Part shown: one piece after another, positions 5,969-15,002 of the stretch | How positions within the stretch are numbered: the stretch's first letter is position 1 | How the letters are laid out: each line of letters starts with the position of its first letter | Source of the DNA: Paenibacillus sp. FJAT-26967 | GTDB lineage: Bacteria > Bacillota > Bacilli > Paenibacillales > NBRC-103111 | Direction: 5' to 3' | DNA length: 58,029 nt | Assembly: GCF_001541095.1 (NCBI RefSeq) | Contig: NZ_LMXH01000013.1 | Location: 1,351-59,379 of the forward strand | Notes under the pieces: model-generated | What the model was told of the DNA's origin: nothing | The model's database searches: none | The model's input: only the letters and a program-made list of their open reading frames with translations | Made by a program: the position numbers and the translations under genes

Positions 5969-8860
5969 TCATCCATTCATCCATTCCATTCTCAAGGACA
6001 GCATATCCTTAAGCTCGTCCGTGGAAAGTTCCGTAATCCAGTTTTCTCCGCTGCCTACAATTTGCTCGCTGAGTCCAAGCTTGCGCTCAATCATTTCGTC
6101 GATTCTTTCCTCCAGCGTGCCCAAAGATACAAATTTGTGAACCTGGACATCGCGGGTCTGACCGATGCGGAAAGCACGGTCAGTTGCCTGGTTCTCAACG
6201 GCAGGATTCCACCAGCGGTCGAAATGGAACACATGATTAGCGGCCGTCAGGTTAAGGCCGGTTCCTCCCGCTTTGAGCGAGAGAATGAAGACAGAGAACT
6301 GTTCTTCCGGTGGAATGTCTCCGTCCGCGTTCTGAAACCTGGCGATCATGGCATCGCGTGTCTGACGGGGCGTCCCTCCGTGAAGGAAAGAAACGGGTTC
6401 ACCGAGTTCATTCTGAAGAATTTCCTGGAGCAGATGTCCGGTCTCTACGAATTGGGTAAAGATCAGACACTTATCTCCCTGCTGGCGCAGCTCCTGGATC
6501 ATATCCAGTAGGCGCTCGACTTTGCCTGAGCGGTTCTGCCAGTTGGCACGGGATCCCTCACGCAGAATAAGAGCAGGGTGGTTGCATATCTGCTTCAGCT
6601 TCGTTAGAGCTGCAAGGATGTGTCCCCGGCGTTCCATAGGAGACATGGCGTCGACTTTCTGAAATAATTCTTGTATATAATGCTCATAGAGCGTGCCTTG
6701 TTCGGCGGTAAGTGTCACAAAGGTTTTGGATTCGTTCTTCTCGGGCAAATCGAGCTGAATGGCAGGGTCTTTCTTAATTCTGCGCATCAGGAAAGGCCTC
6801 ACGAGACGCTGGACGCTGCTAATTAAGCCGCTGTCTCGGGTTTTCTCGATAGGTGTGACGAAACGGCGTGTAAACTGCGCTAACGTCCCCAGATATCCCG
6901 GATTCAAGAAGTCAAATATGGACCAGAGTTCGGTAAGCCTGTTCTCCATAGGAGTACCCGTCAACGCAATCCGGTGCTGGGCATGGAAACTGCGTATGGC
7001 GGCCGCCTGCTTCGTATATGGATTCTTTACATTCTGGGCCTCATCGAGACAAATGGAGCTCCATGTGATTTCACGGATCTCTTCTTCATCCAGATGGGAC
7101 AAGGTATACGAAGTAATCACCAGATCCGCATTCTGGAGGGATTCTTCAAAGAAAGATCCCTTGGCGCGCTGAGGGCCGTAATGCACATGGACCCGCAAAT
7201 TCGGCGCAAAGCGGCGCAGCTCCATCTGCCAGTTGCCGATTACAGAGGTAGGGCAGATAAGCAGCGAAGGCTGGCCGGGATTCTCGCTAGCTTTCACCTG
7301 CAGCAGGTAGGTGATGTACTGAATCGTCTTGCCTAAACCCATGTCATCGGCCAGGCATGCCCCGAGGCCGAACTGCCTCAGAAAGAGCAGCCACGTGCTG
7401 CCTTCCAGCTGATAGGGGCGCAGGGTCCCCTTAAAAGACGCAGGAGGCTCGATACGCGGCAGCTCGGTTGTACGGGTCAACTGCTGGAATAGGCGCCGCA
7501 GCTGACCCGTCAGCTCGATCTCGACGGAAGGAGGGCGGCTCTCATCCGGATCGGCATCACCGTCCGCAGCTTCCGCCACGCCCTCGTCGGCAGTTCCGCT
7601 AAGAAGCTGCAGCTCAAGCACCTCGCGCAGCGTAAGACCCTGCTGGCGATTCGAGCGCGCCAGCAGCTCCTCCGCCTGCCGCAGAAACTGCGGGTCGAGC
7701 TGGACCCAGCGGCCGCGGATGCGGATGAGCTTGCGCTTCTCTTCGAGCAATTGGAGGAATTCCTCCTCGCTTAGCTCGAGATCGTCGATGGCGACCCTCC
7801 AGTCAAACTGCATCAGCTGACTGAGGCCGAACATCGACTCGCCGCCGCCACCGCCAAGCGAAGATTTGAGCTTGGCCTGCAGCTTCGGGCGGAGCTTGCG
7901 CGTCCGCTCCCACCAGGCGGGCAGCATAACAGCGTAGCCTGCCTCGACGAGCCGCACGCTGCCTTCCGTGAGGAAGCGCCAGGCTTCCTCCTCGCTGAGC
8001 TGCGTACGCAGCCGCGCCGGGCCTCCGCCATCCGCCGCGTTCAGCCAGGGCAGAAGGCGCAGCCATCTGCCGATATCGCGCTGGACGCGTCCGAGGTCCG
8101 GCGTCCATGACTCCGGCAGAGGCTGCTCGCCGCTCTGCAGCTCACCGGCCGGAGTCACAGCGCGCAGGACCGTGTCGTCGGCACGGTCCTGCAGAAGCAC
8201 CTGCAGTGACCAGCTGGAGTCGCCTTCGGGCTCCAGCAGCTGGACGCTGCAGCGAAATGGCGTCGGATCGTGTTTCCAGCCGATCGCGACCAGCCAGTCC
8301 TCCTCGTCCAGCCAGGTGTCGGCCGGACGGGAACCGAGACGCAGCAGCGGATGCGCCTCTTCAAGCCGGCGCAGCGCCGCTTTGCGGCTGCCGTCGGCTT
8401 CAACCCAGGCTGGAATAAGCTGATCCAGCCAGAGCTCCGACTGGGAGGTGACAGAAGCGGCTGCATCTCCTTCCAGCTGAAGCTTCCAGCTCAGATTGCC
8501 GGCCTTCCACTGCTCATAGTCAGGGACGAATCGTCCTTCACTGAGCGCTTGGCGAATTGAAGGGGCCAGGCGCCGCAGAGCGGAAGTTTCCGCATCCCAG
8601 CGTATGGCCAGATGTTGAACAGTTTGGGGGTTTCCAAAGAAGTCCAGGGCCGTCAAAGCAGGAACGGCTAGACCTTCCCTGTGGCCCCAGTCTATGGATT
8701 CTATAAAAGTGCCGTAAAAAGAGGGTGCATGCCATGCGAAAAGCAGGCCCTTCAAATCATGAGCATCCCAGATGCCGCCGTTTTCCCGTGTTCCCCATAC
8801 AAAGAAGGAACCGGAGGGCATCCAGACGGCGTGAACAGTCAGCGGGCTTGTTTCTATCAT
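5969..8860 (-). CDS. ywqA: SNF2-family DNA/RNA translocase (YwqA-like)
   Basis: A 963-residue Swi2/Snf2 ATPase. The N-terminal half (to about residue 440) is a poorly conserved bacterial SNF2 accessory region. The motor follows: Walker A DDMGLGKT (K about 511), DEAQ box (about 606), ALTGTPMENRLTELWS (motif III), and the C-terminal helicase lobe with SLKAGGTGLNL and ENQATDRAFRIGQ. Such enzymes use ATP to move on duplex DNA or to remodel protein-nucleic acid complexes; the substrate of the YwqA group is not established. The ATG at 8860 overlaps the stop of the upstream SWIM gene as ATGA, so translation is coupled; that decides this start over the 29-codon longer frame. The middle of the gene (about 7500-8450) is clearly more GC-rich than its surroundings. 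Confidence 0.92.
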   Translation of the reverse strand: MIETSPLTVHAVWMPSGSFFVWGTRENGGIWDAHDLKGLLFAWHAPSFYGTFIESIDWGHREGLAVPALTALDFFGNPQTVQHLAIRWDAETSALRRLAPSIRQALSEGRFVPDYEQWKAGNLSWKLQLEGDAAASVTSQSELWLDQLIPAWVEADGSRKAALRRLEEAHPLLRLGSRPADTWLDEEDWLVAIGWKHDPTPFRCSVQLLEPEGDSSWSLQVLLQDRADDTVLRAVTPAGELQSGEQPLPESWTPDLGRVQRDIGRWLRLLPWLNAADGGGPARLRTQLSEEEAWRFLTEGSVRLVEAGYAVMLPAWWERTRKLRPKLQAKLKSSLGGGGGESMFGLSQLMQFDWRVAIDDLELSEEEFLQLLEEKRKLIRIRGRWVQLDPQFLRQAEELLARSNRQQGLTLREVLELQLLSGTADEGVAEAADGDADPDESRPPSVEIELTGQLRRLFQQLTRTTELPRIEPPASFKGTLRPYQLEGSTWLLFLRQFGLGACLADDMGLGKTIQYITYLLQVKASENPGQPSLLICPTSVIGNWQMELRRFAPNLRVHVHYGPQRAKGSFFEESLQNADLVITSYTLSHLDEEEIREITWSSICLDEAQNVKNPYTKQAAAIRSFHAQHRIALTGTPMENRLTELWSIFDFLNPGYLGTLAQFTRRFVTPIEKTRDSGLISSVQRLVRPFLMRRIKKDPAIQLDLPEKNESKTFVTLTAEQGTLYEHYIQELFQKVDAMSPMERRGHILAALTKLKQICNHPALILREGSRANWQNRSGKVERLLDMIQELRQQGDKCLIFTQFVETGHLLQEILQNELGEPVSFLHGGTPRQTRDAMIARFQNADGDIPPEEQFSVFILSLKAGGTGLNLTAANHVFHFDRWWNPAVENQATDRAFRIGQTRDVQVHKFVSLGTLEERIDEMIERKLGLSEQIVGSGENWITELSTDELKDMLSLRMEWMNG

Positions 8861-10434
8861 GGAATCCAATGTCCTTTCTGCAGTTCTTCCTGAAACGCGC
8901 GGAGCCTGGAGAAATGGTCCGCCAAGCGGTTGATGTAAATATCCCACTCCCGCTCACGCCCCAGCGCAAGGTAACAGCTCTCAAGTTTCTTCAGCATGCG
9001 GACAGCGGTTTTATAGGAGGTGCGGTTCTTCTCAAGAACCGAGCGTTCTACTGCCTGATGATACAGCGGTAGAAGTAGTGCGGGATCCGCTTCTTCTACG
9101 GCCCGCAGTTCCAGCGCATATAGATTCTGGGGCCCGATCCGGTTAGCAAGCTGCAGGTCAATCCACTGCCGGTACCGTTTGGTCTGCAGCAGATAGCCGG
9201 TATAGACATAATAGGAACGGGGCAGCAGAGTCTCCATAAGCTGAACCCATTCGGCATCGGCGTCAGCGTGTTTGGCGGAATCGGTCCAATATTGGCAGAG
9301 CAGCCGGAAGTCTTCCTGCGAGGCCGATTGCATAGTAGGAGCGAGCCAGCGCAGCCATGCCAGCAGCTGTTCCCACTGCGCCTGCTCATGACAGCGTTTC
9401 ATATAGAGGAGGAAGTTCTGGGCTCTTCTTTTATGAAGCTTCTCCAACCGCTCAATGGCTTCTTCCGTACGGTTCTCTATAAAGTCAAAATGCGCCCGCG
9501 CAATAAGCAGGGCATCCTGTTTACGAGGCTTTGCTTCTGAATCTGTCAGCAGCTTATCAAGCCGGGCCTTTTCTTTCTGAATCCATGCGGGCCGTTCTGA
9601 CAGACTCCACCATACAGCCCGGTAGACATACAGCCAGTCAATAGGGCTATCATGTCCTTCCAATGCAAGTGTACCCAACCGGCGCAGAGCTTCCTGCCAC
9701 AGCTTGGCATGCTTCTTAAGGGAGTCCTCAAGTCCTGGGGATTGCATAAGATTGTCCAATCTGGTGAGACACTCGGCTGCTGCAGTTTTGGCATTGGACT
9801 CATGGTAGCCGGATAAATAAGAGTTCTTCGTATCGGTAAAAAACTGTTCCATGCGGTGCATGACAAACAGGATGACGTGCAGGTCGTACAGCAGCCGTAT
9901 ATCGTCTGCCCAGCTTGCTGCATAGGCTCTGAATCTTTCAAATGCCGAGGTTACGAATAGATCAAATGAATATTGATGGGAAATCGAGAAGCCATGATAT
10001 TGGGCTTCGAAAAAACGATGCCATTCTGCTGAGGAACCGTTAGGGACGGGCTCAGTGGCACGTGAGCTTTCTTTGCTGCGGTCCCGTGGTGATTTCTTCT
10101 TGGTAAGCATAGCTCTTTTGAGCTCCTGCACAAGCAGTTCCGGCCGTCCGTGCGGCGTATACAGCGCAAAAATAACCGCGCCCATATGCTTACACGGCTT
10201 GTCAAAGGGACAATTGCAGCTTCCAGCCGAGAAGTTCTCAAGATTAATAGTCGTCGTATACCGTTCCTTACCCCGTACAGAAGCCTGGACGACAGCTCCT
10301 ACAAGTTCAGCACCTGTGACGCGACCCTTGTGAAAATACATCCAACCCCGTTCAACGTCCTCGGGGTCCATGTGGATCTGCATCTGCTTGATCAAGTAGT
10401 TCATTCTGTTCTTGGGGATTTGCAGTTTGAGCAT
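8857..10434 (-). CDS. ywqB: SWIM zinc-finger protein (YwqB-like)
   Basis: 525 residues. Near residues 65-90 lies a SWIM zinc finger, GSCNCPFDKPCKHMGA, giving CxC...CxH metal ligands. SWIM fingers bind DNA or proteins and recur beside SNF2 ATPases. The rest is helical, Trp/Leu-rich and without catalytic motifs, resembling helical repeats. GGAGG lies 9 bases before the ATG. The gene is first in a two-gene minus-strand operon with the SNF2 gene (ATGA overlap), so the two products probably work as a complex. Function in vivo is not known. Confidence 0.88.
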   Translation of the reverse strand: MLKLQIPKNRMNYLIKQMQIHMDPEDVERGWMYFHKGRVTGAELVGAVVQASVRGKERYTTTINLENFSAGSCNCPFDKPCKHMGAVIFALYTPHGRPELLVQELKRAMLTKKKSPRDRSKESSRATEPVPNGSSAEWHRFFEAQYHGFSISHQYSFDLFVTSAFERFRAYAASWADDIRLLYDLHVILFVMHRMEQFFTDTKNSYLSGYHESNAKTAAAECLTRLDNLMQSPGLEDSLKKHAKLWQEALRRLGTLALEGHDSPIDWLYVYRAVWWSLSERPAWIQKEKARLDKLLTDSEAKPRKQDALLIARAHFDFIENRTEEAIERLEKLHKRRAQNFLLYMKRCHEQAQWEQLLAWLRWLAPTMQSASQEDFRLLCQYWTDSAKHADADAEWVQLMETLLPRSYYVYTGYLLQTKRYRQWIDLQLANRIGPQNLYALELRAVEEADPALLLPLYHQAVERSVLEKNRTSYKTAVRMLKKLESCYLALGREREWDIYINRLADHFSRLRAFQEELQKGHWIP

Positions 10435-10897
10435 CCGTCTGAACCTCCGAGTTGATCCTTACTCTCCATAGTACCAGATTTTTTCCTGTTTTGCCCATTG
10501 GTTTAGGATCGGCTAATGGAAGAAATTTTAGACATGCTCTGCCAGTCAATGTGATAGGGAATCGCTTTCAAGCCGGCAGGCAAAAGGTACTGCAAGAATA
10601 GGAGCTTTGTTTTAGTTTATGAATCCGAGCTGTGTCTAAGTCCGCGTAGGAACAGACGTATTTATGACAGCTTATATAAGAAAAGACTTTGTGTGAATCA
10701 GGCTGTGCGGTCAGCGGGTCCATCTTCGTAATTCGTTGACAATTGAACTCATAAGAATTAATTTCAAGAAAGAACAGACGGCTGCGGAGCACAATACCGC
10801 TTCCTATTGAATGTAATAGGTACAGTCTATCTATTTTACCACATAAGGTCTGTCTGATTTGAAAAAGGGGTAAACTAGCAGAAAAACGAACGCAGGT
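10435..10897. other. Intergenic region between ywqB and the 10991 gene
   Basis: No convincing gene. A 74-codon minus-strand frame at 10568-10792 lacks a ribosome site and has an unusual Cys/Tyr-rich composition, so it is not called. A sigma-A-like promoter on the plus strand (TTGACA at 10736-10741, 17-base spacer, TAATTT at 10759-10764) could start a transcript toward the 10991 gene. Confidence 0.4.
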
Positions 10898-10926
10898 TTG
10901 GATTTAGAATCAGGCGATGGTATACT
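10898..10926 (+). promoter_or_regulatory. Sigma-A promoter of the 10991 gene
   Basis: TTGGAT (10898-10903), a 17-base spacer and TATACT (10921-10926). Start expected near 10933. Confidence 0.65.
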
Positions 10927-10941
10927 AAAAGACACATGAAT

Positions 10942-10965
10942 AAGCTCCAGAGCAGGAGCTTTTTC
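10942..10965 (+). terminator. Leader hairpin with T run (possible attenuator)
   Basis: AAGCTCC (10942-10948) pairs with GGAGCTT (10955-10961), loop AGAGCA, followed by TTTCC after the stem. It sits between the promoter and the ribosome site of the next gene, so it would terminate or attenuate that transcript within about 30 bases of its start. Confidence 0.5.
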
Positions 10966-10990
10966 CAATTCAAGGAGGCGCTCAAAGCGT

Positions 10991-11290
10991 ATGGGAATCA
11001 AGTTCGGCAGGGAATACGAGGACATTATTGTGGATCTGGTGAAAGGGCTTGACCGGGTGGACGGAATTTATGATTTTTTTGAAATGGCGCAGACCGATTG
11101 GGAAGAACTCCCGGAGGTGGAGCGGCAAGAATGTCTCCGTACGCTGGCAGACGATATCTTCTATGGACTCGGGTCAGAGCCGCTGCTGCAGGTAGCGGAT
11201 GCGAAGGTACGCTATTTGAAAGATAAGCATCTGATACAGATCGATCACGAGGATCAGGTCGTTACGATTGTACGGCTGATATCGGCATAA
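10991..11290 (+). CDS. Conserved-looking hypothetical protein, 99 aa
   Basis: A small acidic cytosolic protein with no signal peptide or membrane helix; alternating helix- and strand-forming segments, with Asp/Glu clusters in the middle and a hydrophobic beta-like end (QVVTIVRLISA). AAGGAGG lies upstream of ATG 10991, so it is well supported as a gene. It precedes recQ by 69 bases on the same strand, and no terminator is seen between them, so co-transcription is likely. I do not recognise the family and assign no function. Confidence 0.75.
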   Translation: MGIKFGREYEDIIVDLVKGLDRVDGIYDFFEMAQTDWEELPEVERQECLRTLADDIFYGLGSEPLLQVADAKVRYLKDKHLIQIDHEDQVVTIVRLISA

Positions 11291-11359
11291 CCCCTGCAAG
11301 TAAAATTGTCCTGTACTTTTTTGCCGTGCTTAGGAAAAGAACAAGAGGTGCAACCAAAC

Positions 11360-13159
11360 ATGCTAGCCAAAGCGAAAGAGCTTCTGCAGCAATATTACGG
11401 ATACCCGGAGTTTAGGGAAGGGCAGACACGGATCATTACCGCACTGATGGAAGGGCGGGATACGCTCGGCATTATGCCGACGGGCGGAGGCAAATCGATC
11501 TGCTACCAGATCCCTGCGCTGATGATGGACGGAGTAACCTTAGTCGTATCGCCTCTCATTTCATTAATGAAGGATCAGGTCGACGCTTTGCATACGGTAA
11601 GAATACCGGCGACGTTCCTTAACAGTACGCTGGAATCGGGCGAGGCCGGGAGACGAATCCGCGAAGCCATGCAGGGCAAATATAAACTGCTGTATATTGC
11701 TCCGGAGCGTCTGGAGTCGGATTGGTTCCGCCAATGGATGCATTCGATGAACATTTCGTTCGTTGCGATAGATGAAGCGCACTGTGTCTCGCAGTGGGGA
11801 CATGACTTCCGTCCCAGTTATGTCAATATTGCACCGTTCGTGCGCGATTTGCCGAGCCGTCCGCTGGTCGCCGCTTTTACGGCTACTGCGACGACAGAGG
11901 TGACGAGAGATATCGCCCGTCTGCTCGATTTGGATCAGCCCGAGGTTGTCGTGACCGGCTTCGGCCGGGACAACCTGGAGTTATCCGTCCTGCGCGGTGT
12001 GAACAAGCGGGACTTCGTATTCGATTATGCGAAGGCCCATACGCATCAGCCGGGCATTATCTATGCGGCTACGCGCAAAGATGTGGACGAGCTGTATGAG
12101 CAGCTGCGCCGCAAAGGGCTGGCTGCCGGTCGTTATCATGCGGGGCTCTCCGATGAGGAGAGGGGCCGTAATCAGGAGGCGTTCCTCTACGATGATGTCC
12201 GCGTGATGGTAGCCACCAATGCATTCGGCATGGGGATCGACAAATCAAACGTCCGCTATGTCATTCACTATAATATGCCTAAGAATATGGAGGCTTATTA
12301 CCAGGAAGCGGGACGTGCGGGGAGAGACGGGGACCCGAGTGAATGCATGCTCCTGTTCAGCGCTCAGGATATTCTGACACAGAAGTTCCTGATAGAGCAG
12401 AATCAGCTCTCGCCGGAGCGCAAGAGCAATGAGTACAAGAAGCTGCAGACGATGATCGATTACTGTCATACGCCCCGCTGCCTGCAGAATCATATTCTGC
12501 ACTACTTCGGCGATGAGGGGGAGCAGAAGCCTTGCGGCAACTGCAGCTCGTGTAAGGACGACCGGGAGACGGTCGATATTACCGTCGAAGCCCAGAAGAT
12601 CTTCTCCTGTGTCCGGCGGATGCAGGAACGCTTCGGTATTTCCATGGTGGCCGGAGTGCTGAAGGGCTCGCGCAATAAGAAAGTACTGCAATACAAATTC
12701 GACCGGCTGCCGACGTATGGCATCATGAAGGACAGGACCGAGAAAGAGATAGCGGATCTCATCAACGTACTCATAGCCGAAGGCTATATGGGCTTGTCGG
12801 AAGGGCAGTACCCGGTTGTGAGGCTCCAGGCTCCGGCGGTAGAAGTCCTGCAGGGGCGTGTGCAGGTATACCAGAAGGTCGCCCCGAGCCAGCCGTTGGA
12901 ATCGGCCGTGGACAACGCACTCTTCGAACAGCTTCGCCTGCTCCGCCGCGATATGGCAGCAACGGAGAAAGTGCCGCCGTATATTATCTTCAACGACAGC
13001 ACCCTGCGTGAGATGAGCGAGCGCTGCCCGACTACCGAAGCGCAAATGCTTAAGATCAAGGGTGTTGGCGAAGTGAAGTTCCGTAACTACGGTCTCCCGT
13101 TCCTAGAGCTTCTGCAAACCTATGTGCGCGAGCAGGAGGCACATGCGGGAGAGTTTTAA
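11360..13159 (+). CDS. recQ: ATP-dependent DNA helicase RecQ
   Basis: A 599-residue 3'-5' superfamily 2 helicase for recombinational repair and fork processing. Motifs in order: Walker A MPTGGGKS, DEAH box (AIDEAHCVSQWGHDFRPS), AFTATAT (motif III), motif VI QEAGRAGRDGDP, the RQC zinc cluster (CHTPRC...CGNCSSC) with its winged helix, and a C-terminal HRDC domain (about 520-595), close to the length of E. coli RecQ. The ATG at 11360 with AAGAGGTG upstream is preferred over an in-frame ATG 18 codons earlier that has no ribosome site and would add a Cys-rich non-homologous extension. Confidence 0.95.
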   Translation: MLAKAKELLQQYYGYPEFREGQTRIITALMEGRDTLGIMPTGGGKSICYQIPALMMDGVTLVVSPLISLMKDQVDALHTVRIPATFLNSTLESGEAGRRIREAMQGKYKLLYIAPERLESDWFRQWMHSMNISFVAIDEAHCVSQWGHDFRPSYVNIAPFVRDLPSRPLVAAFTATATTEVTRDIARLLDLDQPEVVVTGFGRDNLELSVLRGVNKRDFVFDYAKAHTHQPGIIYAATRKDVDELYEQLRRKGLAAGRYHAGLSDEERGRNQEAFLYDDVRVMVATNAFGMGIDKSNVRYVIHYNMPKNMEAYYQEAGRAGRDGDPSECMLLFSAQDILTQKFLIEQNQLSPERKSNEYKKLQTMIDYCHTPRCLQNHILHYFGDEGEQKPCGNCSSCKDDRETVDITVEAQKIFSCVRRMQERFGISMVAGVLKGSRNKKVLQYKFDRLPTYGIMKDRTEKEIADLINVLIAEGYMGLSEGQYPVVRLQAPAVEVLQGRVQVYQKVAPSQPLESAVDNALFEQLRLLRRDMAATEKVPPYIIFNDSTLREMSERCPTTEAQMLKIKGVGEVKFRNYGLPFLELLQTYVREQEAHAGEF

Positions 13160-13204
13160 GTGTACGGCTGCCCTTATAACCGCATAATGGATTTTATAGA
13201 ACTC

Positions 13205-13242
13205 GAACAAACGGTCCTGCAAAGGGGCCGTTTGTTTATTTT
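13205..13242 (+). terminator. recQ terminator
   Basis: AACAAACGG..CC pairs with GG..CCGTTTGTT and is followed by a TTATTTTA tract. Confidence 0.75.
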
Positions 13243-13424
13243 ATATTCAGCTTGATAGTGGTGGATAAGGCTGTGAGAAACTATACATATAAAGTAAAAA
13301 ATGGTAAAATAGGGTTCGTTGATAGAGTTTGCTCTACTAGTTGCTGTAGCTCCAGTCATTATAGAGATGCACTGCCCGGATGTTCTTTTCCACGCTTGGT
13401 CAGGAAGTTAAAGGAGGAAAACAG

Positions 13425-14633
13425 ATGAAGACGCAGGAACAGCTATATCTTCAGGAGATTACCCGCTTCAAGACAAAGGAGCAGTTCTGGAACCCCTATC
13501 CCTGGTACAAGGAAATGAGGGAGAACTCCCCTGTTTTTTATGATGAGCAGCAGGACACCTGGAATGTATTTTTGTATAAAGATGCGAAGCAGGTGGCGGG
13601 TGATTATCAGCTCTTTTCAAGCGCAAGAGACCGAAGTCTGATTCCTGTCCCGCTTCAGGACAACAAGGTTAACCTTATTTTTGCAGATCCTCCCGATCAT
13701 CGAAAACGCCGTGGGCTGCTAGCCAAAGCATTTACTCCGCGCAGTCTGGAAACCTGGAAGCCCCGCATACAGAACCTTGCTCATGAGCTGATCGATCGCG
13801 TTGCTGCAGGCAAGGCCATAGATATCGTGGAAGAGCTCGCTGTTCCGTTACCTGTAACGGTTATTGCAAAGCTGCTCGGGGTTCCGACCCAAGATTGGAA
13901 ACAAATTAAAGAGTGGTCCGACATTCTCTTCATGAGCCATGATTACAATCGTATCGAGGAACTGAACAGGCTTAAGGAACAGGCTGGCCGGGAGTTCAGC
14001 GAATATTTATATCCGATCGTGATGGAAAAGCGCCTGAATCTGGAAGATGATCTTCTGTCAGATCTGATTCAAGCCGAATATGAAGGTGCTTTCTTCAATG
14101 ACATGGAAATCGTTCAAACCGTTATGGGACTTCTCGGAGCGGGTAATGAAACGACAACTACGCTGATCACGAACATGTTCTACTGTTTAGCCGAGGATCA
14201 GCCGGGTGCTTACGAGCAGCTGCGTAAAGATCCGGGACTGGTGCCTCAAACCATTGAGGAAGTACTGCGTTACCGGTTTAACATAGCTCTGGATCGGCGG
14301 ATTGCGTCCGATACCGATATTTTTGGTCCGCTCATGCGGAAGGACCAGCTGATCATTGCGTGGGTTTCTTCTGCGAATCGTGATGAGAGCCAGTTCCCGA
14401 ATGGTGAAATATTCGATATTCACAGAGAGGGAGCTGGCAAGCACCTGACGTTCGGTAACGGCAATCATTTCTGCCTGGGTGCCCCTCTTGCTAGAATGGA
14501 GGCCGTATACGCGTTAGAAGCTTTTGTTAAGCGCTTTGCGAGTTACCGGCTGGCCGATGATTTTGTCCCGCAAGATCATTTGGGACCGAACAGCCATGAG
14601 CTGAAATCGTTGTCGATTGTCGTGGAAGAGTAA
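13425..14633 (+). CDS. Cytochrome P450 (CYP109-like)
   Basis: A 402-residue soluble bacterial P450 monooxygenase. The I-helix has the acid-alcohol pair in AGNETTTT (about 239-246), the K-helix has ExxR (E279..R282), and the heme loop FGNGNHFCLG carries the thiolate Cys350. The overall sequence resembles the CYP109/YjiB group of Bacillus, which hydroxylates fatty acids and terpenoid or steroid substrates; the native substrate cannot be read from sequence. It needs a ferredoxin and reductase, neither encoded nearby. AAAGGAGG lies 8 bases before ATG 13425, which is preferred over a frame start 15 codons upstream. It is a single gene with its own terminator. Confidence 0.93.
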   Translation: MKTQEQLYLQEITRFKTKEQFWNPYPWYKEMRENSPVFYDEQQDTWNVFLYKDAKQVAGDYQLFSSARDRSLIPVPLQDNKVNLIFADPPDHRKRRGLLAKAFTPRSLETWKPRIQNLAHELIDRVAAGKAIDIVEELAVPLPVTVIAKLLGVPTQDWKQIKEWSDILFMSHDYNRIEELNRLKEQAGREFSEYLYPIVMEKRLNLEDDLLSDLIQAEYEGAFFNDMEIVQTVMGLLGAGNETTTTLITNMFYCLAEDQPGAYEQLRKDPGLVPQTIEEVLRYRFNIALDRRIASDTDIFGPLMRKDQLIIAWVSSANRDESQFPNGEIFDIHREGAGKHLTFGNGNHFCLGAPLARMEAVYALEAFVKRFASYRLADDFVPQDHLGPNSHELKSLSIVVEE

Positions 14634-14676
14634 GGAAGTCCGGCTATAGGATTGAATCTTAAAATAATATATGATC

Positions 14677-14713
14677 AAAAATGCCCTTCCAAGTTGTTGG
14701 AGGGCATTTTTTT
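14677..14713 (+). terminator. P450 gene terminator
   Basis: AAAATGCCCTTCCAA and TTGGAGGGCATTTTTTT form a long perfect stem with a GTTG-type loop and a T run. Confidence 0.92.
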
Positions 14714-14775
14714 ATTTTTCCACTCTTGTATTAAAGAAGGAAAAAAATGATAATAAAAACATGTTTAAATAGCTA

Positions 14776-14940
14776 TTAGCCCCAATAGTTCCTCTCTAGA
14801 GGTTTTTTTTGTGAAAAAGACTTTTCTAATGATACTTTCTCCAACACGCTCAATTTTTCCGTGGATTGTATGCCTGCTTTTTTCACGTTACGAATGACTT
14901 CTTTGATTTCTGGAGACCAGACAATTGAATTTGCTAGCAT
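14776..14940 (-). CDS. ComX-like peptide pheromone precursor candidate
   Basis: A 54-residue peptide from ATG 14940 with a strong GAGGTGAT ribosome site 5 bases before the start. Its N-terminal third (SPEIKEVIRNVKKAGI) resembles the NPEV-type start of ComX precursors, the middle is charged and helical, and it ends PLERNYWG with one Trp next to the terminus; ComX precursors are about 55 residues and are isoprenylated on a Trp close to the C-terminus (for example RQWGD). It lies head-to-head with a ComP-like kinase, 62 bases apart. Unlike the known comQXPA order, it is divergent and no comQ prenyltransferase is present. Alternative: an unrelated small protein. A plus-strand hairpin/T run (14791-14810) lies inside the coding region. 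Confidence 0.45.
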   Translation of the reverse strand: MLANSIVWSPEIKEVIRNVKKAGIQSTEKLSVLEKVSLEKSFSQKKPLERNYWG

Positions 14941-15002
14941 AAATTATCACCTCATATTATAGATTAATTGCTGTTACTATTATATTACTGGAGTGGATAT
15001 TT

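Noticed and set aside
10568-10792. 74-codon minus-strand frame
   Set aside because: No ribosome site, Cys/Tyr-rich random-like composition, no recognisable motif.
13425-14633. Idea that the P450 modifies the ComX-like peptide
   Set aside because: The P450 is on the opposite strand with its own terminator and resembles the general CYP109 group; adjacency alone is not evidence.
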